Assembly: GCA_003342895.1 (NCBI GenBank)
Contig: PTFA01000280.1
Coordinates: 1,199,712 to 1,263,711 of the forward strand
Direction: 5' to 3'
Length of the DNA stretch: 64,000 nt
Source of the DNA: Casuarius casuarius
Taxonomy: Eukaryota; Chordata; Aves; Casuariiformes; Casuariidae
A program made the translations under genes and the position numbers. The first letter of the stretch is position 1. Each line of letters begins with the position of its first letter. The notes under the pieces were generated by a model, which saw only the letters and a list, made by a program, of their open reading frames with translations, searched no databases and was not told where the DNA came from. Below, one piece after another: positions 54,301 through 63,300 of this stretch.

Positions 54301-57300
54301 CCTATACAGAAGGGATGAATACGTGAGTCAAGTTTGTAAACAATCTAGTTGGGTTTTTCTTTTTTCCTCTTTGGAGGCATTTTAGAAGTGGATTATCCCA
54401 GTGAAAAGGACTTACAGGAAAAAGGGAGAGCACATCTTCAAGGCTGTACCCTACCTTCACCTGCTGTAAGGGAGCAGGGTTTGGTCTGCAGCAATGTGTA
54501 GGGCATTGAAACATAGGTAACAGGCACCTTGGGGCAGCTTCAGGAGGGCCGTGGCAGTGTGGTGAATCCCTTGTGGGAGGAGAGGACCGGGAGGAGAAAC
54601 AGAGTCGTGGGAAGCAAGGTTCTGCTCACTTTTGTGTGTGACTTGGGGCTGCAGGCACTGTAGGGGAGACAGGAAAGCGTAGATGTGGTCAGTAGGAGGC
54701 CTTGCAGGTTAGGGCTTCATTGCCAATTTAACATCATCACAGCAGATGTGACTTCAAGTGGCAATGGTTCAGATGACGAAGACTCTTCAGAGGAGATGCT
54801 TTACTCAACAGTGTTTCCAGGCTGGGACGTGAGTGTGGCCAAGAAAGAGTATTCTCCAAGTACTAGTAAGGAATTTCCTTTCTTTTTTTGATCCCCCCCC
54901 CCCGCCCCGTCCTACCTGACATTCCTCCTCCTTTGCCACACCTGTATTGTGGAAAGAGTGGTGGCTGTTCTGATTTGCTGATCCTTTGGAAAGGTCTCCC
55001 ATGTTTTGGGAAAAATCTTGTGAGGTCCCTATCCTTAGAATGAACATCTTCTGTCACTGTTTAACATCTCTTTCCTCCCTGTTTACATACATGAAGTCAC
55101 CCATGATCTTCCAAGAAATAACCCTCTGTTCTGCTTTCTAAGTTTTACATTGTTAGGAAATAGTGTTTATATAATGCTAGACTATGTTACGTATGGTCTA
55201 CGCCTGCACCATTGCTCAAATATTATCAAGTATTTGAATACTGTTCTTTTATATGTTTTCTTAGGCAACTTCTTGGTCCTGTGTAATAAAATGTTGAGGC
55301 GCAATTTGATGGAAGCCAAACACTATGGACCCCTTTCAGTGTGAATTGTTGGCAAGGCAGTCCCGTATTTGCCCTCTTTCTTACTTTTCCCATACACTCT
55401 TCTAACACTATCCCATTTGTTTCGTTCCCTCAAATGTTTTGGCATGACCCAAATGCACACTCTAGAGATTTTAACACAAAGCTTTATTTTCATGGTATAA
55501 ATAATTCTCATTAGTGATCTGACAGCTCCTTTTCGAGTAAAAAAACCCCCTCCATACCTAAAATCCCTTTGTCTTAAAAACAGAAGATCACCAGTTATGA
55601 GGCTCAAAGCCGTGTTTGTACCACTGGAACATCCAGTCTGTGTTTCTTGGCCTCACAACTGGGGCATGGCCCCAGCCCTCAGATTTTTTCTGTATTACAG
55701 ATGTCATCATTGATGACAATATTCCATAGTTCTCATCTTTAATATTTTGTTTCTGAATGTAGTGGAGTGTTTGGGAAAGATTTCAGGGTTTGTTTTTTTC
55801 AGCAGTGGTCTTAATTTTCGCAGGAAACAAAAAGAATGAGAAATTCTGCTTGCTTTGGGATTTTTGTTCTTTTACGTTTGCCTAAGCTTTAGGTGTTTCT
55901 GAAGTTAGTTAATTTAGCTTTGACTCTCTGCACTGGTGACTTACTCCACATGGTGCATTGAATTCCAGCTGCCTTCTATGACCTACATGTTTTTGCATGC
56001 TCCATGGGTGCAAATCCATACAGTGTCATATCAGAGACTCTTATGGACATTTTTTTTCTATCTATTCAATTATATTATAAGTTTATTGACTAATATTAAC
56101 TTTCTGGTGGCAGTCGTAGTGCTTTCAGGTTTTTCCTGACTATTGCTTTTGAGCTCAGTGGTGGATATTCTAGCATGAATCTGAGTACTTCTTGAGTGCT
56201 TAGTAAGCATGTTTTACATGTACTCAGACACCTACCATATTCTTTAGGTCCAGCTTTATTCTTCAAGCTTGAATTGTAGTGTTTTGTATCAGCTGTAATG
56301 ATTTTGCTCCACTTCTGCTATACACTGTTCTTATGTTGCTTGTTTTCCTCAGTATCCTTGGGAAACTTTGCATCAGACAGAGTTTTTCTTCTACTGGATG
56401 TAAAGGGATCTGATAAGAAAATTAGTGAGACTAAGGTCAAGCTAGGCGTGCATTTTTATTATCCTTCGTCTTTATGGGCACACATTAACAGTGCAGTAAT
56501 AGGAGTAGAACATGACCACTGTTGAATCTTCCATTGTCCTAACAGCTGTGGACTCTCAGCATGAAACACTTCAGGAAACCTCCACGCAGGATCATTGGAA
56601 CCCATCCTATACAGATGAAGAGGAGCAGTATTCTAGCACTGCTGGCAGGGGTAAAGCAATTTAAATAATTCAGATAATATTCAGATTTGTGACATAATTC
56701 AGTGAAGTACAACACTGTTATGGTGAAACCGATTGTAATTCCCATACCATTAGCCTCAGTTCAATACAATACCTTTATATTAGTTGTGCTAGAGCCCTCA
56801 GAGGTGTCATCTATAACATTCATCTGTCATTCCAAGTCTATCTATGTGTACCCTTCATTACTCGCCACTCTTCCCCATATCACTGGGATCTTTAAACCTG
56901 CATCTTCAGTAGTATTAATATAACTGATCAGATTGCAACATGTAACATGTTGGCAACCCAGCTTGGTGAGGAAAAAAATCCCCTTTTTTTTCTACTACAA
57001 GATATCTATTGTAAAGTCTGAAGACAAAAAAGGGAGCTGGTGATTCAAAACCATAAAAGGTTGTATTAATCATAATTTCTCAGTTAAACTGGGCCTCCGG
57101 AACAACGTCTTGTTGGTTAGGGATATGACAAAACTGAAGAGTAACCTCCTACTCTTTCCATTGCTTAGTACACATGCAAAACTATAGGTCTACTTACAGA
57201 AATATTCAGGGCAATATTTGAAAATGAGGTAGGTGGCAAATCTGCAGATACAAAGTTCATATTGATTTGGGCAGATTCTTTATTGTGGGAAAGGAAAAAG

Positions 57301-60300
57301 TCAGAGGCTCAATGAGGAGAAAATATCTAGAATCACAAAAAAGTACAGTGTTTGTGGGATTTTTTAAATTCATTTTTCACTTTACCTGGTGAAATCTTTT
57401 TTGTTGCTTGTGTTTCTCTGGTGTGATTTCACATGGCTTGTTCTTTTCTTTTCCTGGGTTTGATTCCTACTGCTTATATAACTGGAGAGCACTGTTAACA
57501 TTATTATTATTATCAGCTCTCCAAAGTTATTTTTTCTTCTAGATTTAACATAAAGACTTTATTTAAGTGAGTCTTGTCCTTACCTTCTCCAGTCTTATTG
57601 GACTTACCTTTGCTTTCCTGCTTGTTATGTTTTGGGCACTTAAGGACTTTCCTGGCTCACTGGGAATTCAGAATGGCATGTTTAATAGAAAATAGAATGC
57701 TTTTTCTGGTGCCTTATTCATTGTGAGTTAATTAGTCTATAACTTCGACTGCCAATAAGCAGAATATTGTAGTTTGATTAAGACATAAGGCCTTTATCAG
57801 ACAATAAAGATGACCTTACTCCCTCTCCACACCATATATACAATTGGTTTCACAGAATATACTACAGAGACAAAAAGTGAAGGTAGTGGTAACGGTGGTA
57901 CTAGTAATTTGACAAATGTTAAGTTAAAATGTATCCAACTAGTGTTAAACAGTTGTCTAAAAGACACAGAAGACTCAGTCTAGGATCCCTTATTGTTTGG
58001 CGTTCGTTTTGAATGGAATAGTAAACATAACAATCTGAGCTGTGCTACAAAGGACGATAAGCCACCTCCAGATGAATGTGAACATTTGAACGTTTTCCTC
58101 CGGGTGTTAGTGTTGATATCCCAGTGAGACGATGAAAATGTTTCCATGTTCTTCAAGCCAAAAAGCCTTTGAAGGAAAGGCCAATGCGTTCACCAGCTAT
58201 TTTTGCTGTGTGTGTAAATAATTTCCAGATAAAATTTTGTTAAAAGCATAGCTGAATATGACCTCTTTTTTTGGATGTTTTAGCTATATTGCACCACTTT
58301 TCCCTGTTAAAGAGAGGGGCAAAACTGAATAGCTGGAGGCACAGCTTTGTGCAGCTAGATTTGGAGCCAGCCCATTAATTGCATAAAATTAGATTATAGT
58401 GAAAAGAAATGCATTTCAGTGGGACTTAAACAGAGCTTTCTTATTCCTCTGTTAAAAAAAAAAAAAAATCTGGATCCTGTGGTAGTTTCTGGACTCTATG
58501 GGATCTGCCTTCAACAGCTTGATACCTTTCTTTCATGGTTCTGAAATGGTTGGGAGCAGTGAAGTGCTATACAATTGGCATCAGACAGGAATAATACTCA
58601 GCAGGAATTACATGCACTCCTATTAGCTGCACAATTCAAGACCAAATTGTACATGGTAATCTGTATATATTAGGTTTAATTAAAAAAATAATGAATTGCA
58701 TTTGTGTGAGTGCCCTCCTTATGAACATTTCATTGTTTGAAATGTGAAGATAAATACTCCTCCAGTTCTGTACTTTTGGGGAAATAGTGTAGGATTCCTT
58801 AACTGGTGGCTTATGGCCTATATAACAGGTCCAGCTGGTCCATAATCCTCTGATTAAGGATCTTTATTTTACCATTAATACATCACTCATGGAAATGCTT
58901 GCTACCCAATGCAAATACTTTTTCAATTGAGTTCTGATGCTCATCGCAGTATTATAGGTATTCTTTTCTTTTCCTGGTGTATCTTTTCAAAGCCTTTTAG
59001 TGTTCATTAGGAAATCTCTTATGGTGGTGGTACTTCAGGTGATTTCTGACTGCATCTTCTGATATGTAAACAACAGCAAATTAAACAGTGAGCAATGAAT
59101 TTATTTTATCAGTGAGAGCTTTAGTTATTACTGAATATCAAAACAAATATGCTTTTCAACTTCTGATATATGAATCTATTTATTTCATTCATCCAACCAA
59201 ATATTCAACCATTACCAGAAGCAATGGCAATTTCCTTGGAACCAGCCTTGTAATTGTGCAAAGAGATGTTATCTCAAAAGAGAAATTTCATCATCCCTTT
59301 TTCTTTCACAAATCCAGAAGCCACAGACTAAACAGCTAAATTAGTATAATAAATATGAATTAGAGATGCAAGCTGTTGTTTCTCAGCGTTCTTCCACTGT
59401 TTCTCCTGTAGCCTTTTTCTGTCATTGGTAACTGGGACACTTTCTAGCAAACTTGCATCTTCTTCTGATCCTGGTAATACTTTTGTGCGATAGAGTTTCC
59501 AAGGGAGCTTTGGCTTCTTTCATCTTTCATTTCATACTGAATGCAACAATTAAAAGAGAAAACAAAACAAAACACAAAACCCCAACAACCCTTTTTGTGT
59601 AGACCGCAAAAATGAAGATGAGAATAATATGTCTGGGGTCAGATATTATGATCATTATTGATTCAATCATCATCTTATCAGCACTAGTCACAAGTGAAAA
59701 TGAGAAACGTGAAGAACCAACCCAACATCCACTATTACACAGTGTTCATCCTGGATGGATCAGTCAAGAACAAAGTCCCACAAATACCACTGGGAGTACT
59801 GAACAACATGAATTTACTGTTCCAGGTGAAAATGGTATTGAAAAGGAATCTTCTCATACAGGTAATATTAAAGGTCGTGTTTAGTCAGAGAGTTTTTTTA
59901 CTAACACACTTGCACTTTGAGGCCGTAATAGAGGTTCTATGAATAAACCTGAGCAATGCAGATCTGTAGGTTGTATTGTATGTTTTACAAATTATTCTGT
60001 TCATTAGGCTCAGTCCTGCAGGTTTGTTTTTTCTCCCATTTGGATTGTGTGCAGGACCTATAGTGCATTAATTCCATAACCACCTCTTACATATTCTGTT
60101 CTGTATCATGCAGCCACCAGATTTTATCAGGCTATATACCAGGGTTATATCTGTAGGAAACAGTGAACATTTAAATTTTAATTTGAAAAATAATAATGTA
60201 TTTGTATTTTTCACATATTTGGGAGCTGTGATCACACCCCTGTTACAGGTAAAGTCATTACTGCACCTGTTTTCTACAGCTTTTGTTAATACAACAATTT

Positions 60301-63300
60301 TAAGTAAAAATAAGATTCCAAAATATCTATTCACCCCACTTCTGAACTATAGCAAGATGATACTGGTGGAGAAGTGAAGAAAACAAAGCATAGTGTAGAA
60401 TAAAGGAGAGACTTCTCTCCTCCATCAAAGAAGTTGAAATATAAAAGATCAAATTTTATTATAAAAGCAACAACTGAAGATTAATATAAATTAGTTGCTG
60501 TTCCTGTAAGTGTATTATGCTTACCTATTGGTGACTGATGTGCTGTTCTAAGTGCTGCCAACAGTGAATTTAACACAATCACCAGCTCTTGCTGATTTTC
60601 AAACACAGGCCACTGCAGACAAGTACATCATAGATGTTATTTGGGATGGTGTATTATGTGAATCTATTCTGTCAACTAAATGTGATCTTATTAGCAAAAG
60701 TATTGGGTAGCTCACTGCTTTAGAAGATCCTAAGCCCACATTCCTCTAAGGTAGCAACCCCAGATGTTTCATCAACACCCTTTAAACTCTGACGATACAG
60801 TACAGTGTATTACTGATAAATATAAATATTATACTATACTGCAATTGCTAGTTGCAATTAAAATTTCAACATTCTGTGGTAATTTTCTTGATGGTTTTTT
60901 TGCTTGGGTTGGTGGGTTTTTTTAATTTTATACCCAGAGAGGATGAAGAAATTTTAAGGTTATATTATTCACAGGATTTGGTCACTCTTTTTCTACTGTC
61001 TACTGAAAGCTACAGAATGGTTGATATGGACAACATTTTATTTTTCTAATTAATTGCAGTATCAAATATTCTCACTGAAGTGCTGTCTCATACATTGCGT
61101 GCACTGTTCAGAAATCTGATGCATGTGCTAGCCCTCCCTTCTGCCAAACATCTTTGTTTATTTGTTTTCCTGCAGAGGCTGTAACTAATAAGGCAGTGAA
61201 ATTGTGAGGGGAAAAATTGGATATAGTCAGTATACTCAAATTCTGTGATTAAAATCTTACTGACAGGGCAGATTCTTGCAGTTATTTCTACCTTTGTTGT
61301 TCTTGTGTCTGCATCAGCGGATATTGGTGTGATATTCAACAAATACAGAGTCATGAAAAATAGCATGATTCATGGGAGATGCTTTTGAAAACCAGTGGGA
61401 TACTTGGATTCTGAAAAGCATATGCTCAGTTTGAGGAAGAATTCAGTCCTTTTGGTGACAGTACACAGCTTTTCTAAATATAAATCAGAATGAGAAGCAA
61501 ATCTGCTTTACTTCTCTTTGCCATTAAATGTAGTAGACATGTGAGCAAGCCCTGTCATAGAGACAAGAACCGAAGAGGAGAATAATATGAGAAATGGATC
61601 TTTATATACTGAGTTCATAATTGCTTCACCATCATCATAACAGCTCTGGCCTCCGATTACGGGGCCAAACAGAATGACTCAGCGCAAGACGCATTGGTGT
61701 ATCCAGGTTGGGACGAGGGCGATGGTTATTCCGCACGACCCACTGTAATGGATAGAATTATTTCTTCCAGAGAGAATGATCATGGAACACAGTCTTCCAG
61801 TACAGGTACTAGTAATAATATCAACTACATCTATTTCATGACTTAAGTCTCTCAGATGGTGTGTTCTGGAACAATACCACATGGCTTTGTGCAACAAGTT
61901 TATGCTTTTAATCTGTGAATATTTATCTGGTGAAAGAGTGTTATTTTCATAGATTTTTTCAAACCACTTATCCCCCTGGTTTGGGATCACTGTTAGAATA
62001 GCGAGAGAGAGGAATTTGCAAAATTAACGTTATACCATTCTCTATACATTTCTATACCACGCATCCATGATGCAGTCTGGTAGAGCACATACCTTTTATG
62101 CCAATGAAGTATGTTCTTAAAGCATGATATGAGAAACACATGACTTACTTGTGCTGAAATAGGAGAAGAGGGAACTATAATCCTTTAATCTAGAGCTGCT
62201 ACTCAGAAAGTCTGTTTGATTTTGGGACACCATGTGTCAAATGTCTACCATGTCAAATCTATTGTATGGTTTTCATATATTCCTTTGATGGTCTTTCTTG
62301 TGTCTTCATTGTTCCTACCATTATACAATATTAGCCAATTATTCTGAAAAAGAAAGTAAATTTAGGCTTACTCCTGCAGTTGAAGAGCTGTGGTCAGCCA
62401 GTGATGCAAGTCAGGGAACTCCCCTGACTGCTGTCTTACTGTCCTTTCCCTGTGTCCACTGACCTTGGGCATCTTGTGGACTAGGTCGCAAAGTGGATGA
62501 AAATAGCAAAAGAAAATAGTCAATTTAAAAGGTGAGAAAGCAGTGGTGATGTGTGGGAGGACGGAAGGTCTCCCTTCCCTTCCCCTTTGGTGGTGTGAGA
62601 AGGGTAGTAGTGGAAGGGATCCTGGTTTGAAGGGAACAGGAGACCCAAAGGTGACAGGAATGGGAGGGTGCTGGTAGCATATGCCTTGAATTCACAGCTG
62701 CTTCAATCATCACCGTAACAGCTGTTACCTCTCCCGATGGTGCCCGTCATGAAGATCCAACTCAGCCACCTCTGCCTTCAGAAAATGAGCAAGGACAGGG
62801 CACTGCAGGCATCACTCATGCCACAAACACCCCCAGGGATGAGGTGCTCCATGGGCTGAATCCTGCTAGTAGGAACGAACCAGATGGCGAATCTCCAGTG
62901 ACGGGTACCAGTAAGAATAATGGGTCATACTCATTTCACTGCCCTGTGTGAAATGAGACATTATTTCTTCTGAATTCAGCTCCTCTCACTCTTTCTTGCC
63001 TTGGGGAATACCACATTCTCGTTGTGGACTTGCGTGGCAAAAATCTCTGGTGGGATCTGGATTGTTGTTAAAGTGAGCCTCTGGACTGGGTGTGAGGGAC
63101 TCCTTGCTGGTACGTTTGGTGGTTTCTGTTCTTCGCCAAAGCATGTTTCTGGGTGGCCTCCTAACTGCTCTGCAAGGCATGCACTTTGGTGGTTCTGAAT
63201 TGCTAGTCCCATCTCCTTTGTTGCGCATAAGTGTGTTCGGGCTTGGTGTGCTTCAAAGTGCCGTGACTGGTGTGGTGGAGGTGCTCTGGTGGGGCTTATC

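Noticed and set aside
55700..55735. Acceptor-like CTGTATTACAG followed by D-V-I-I-D-D-N-I-P
   Set aside because: An in-frame stop follows after nine codons with no donor before it.
56355..56525. Open frame after TTTTCCTCAG, starting [15 protein letters not shown]
   Set aside because: Hydrophobic content unlike the CD44 stalk and no phase-1 donor at a sensible place.
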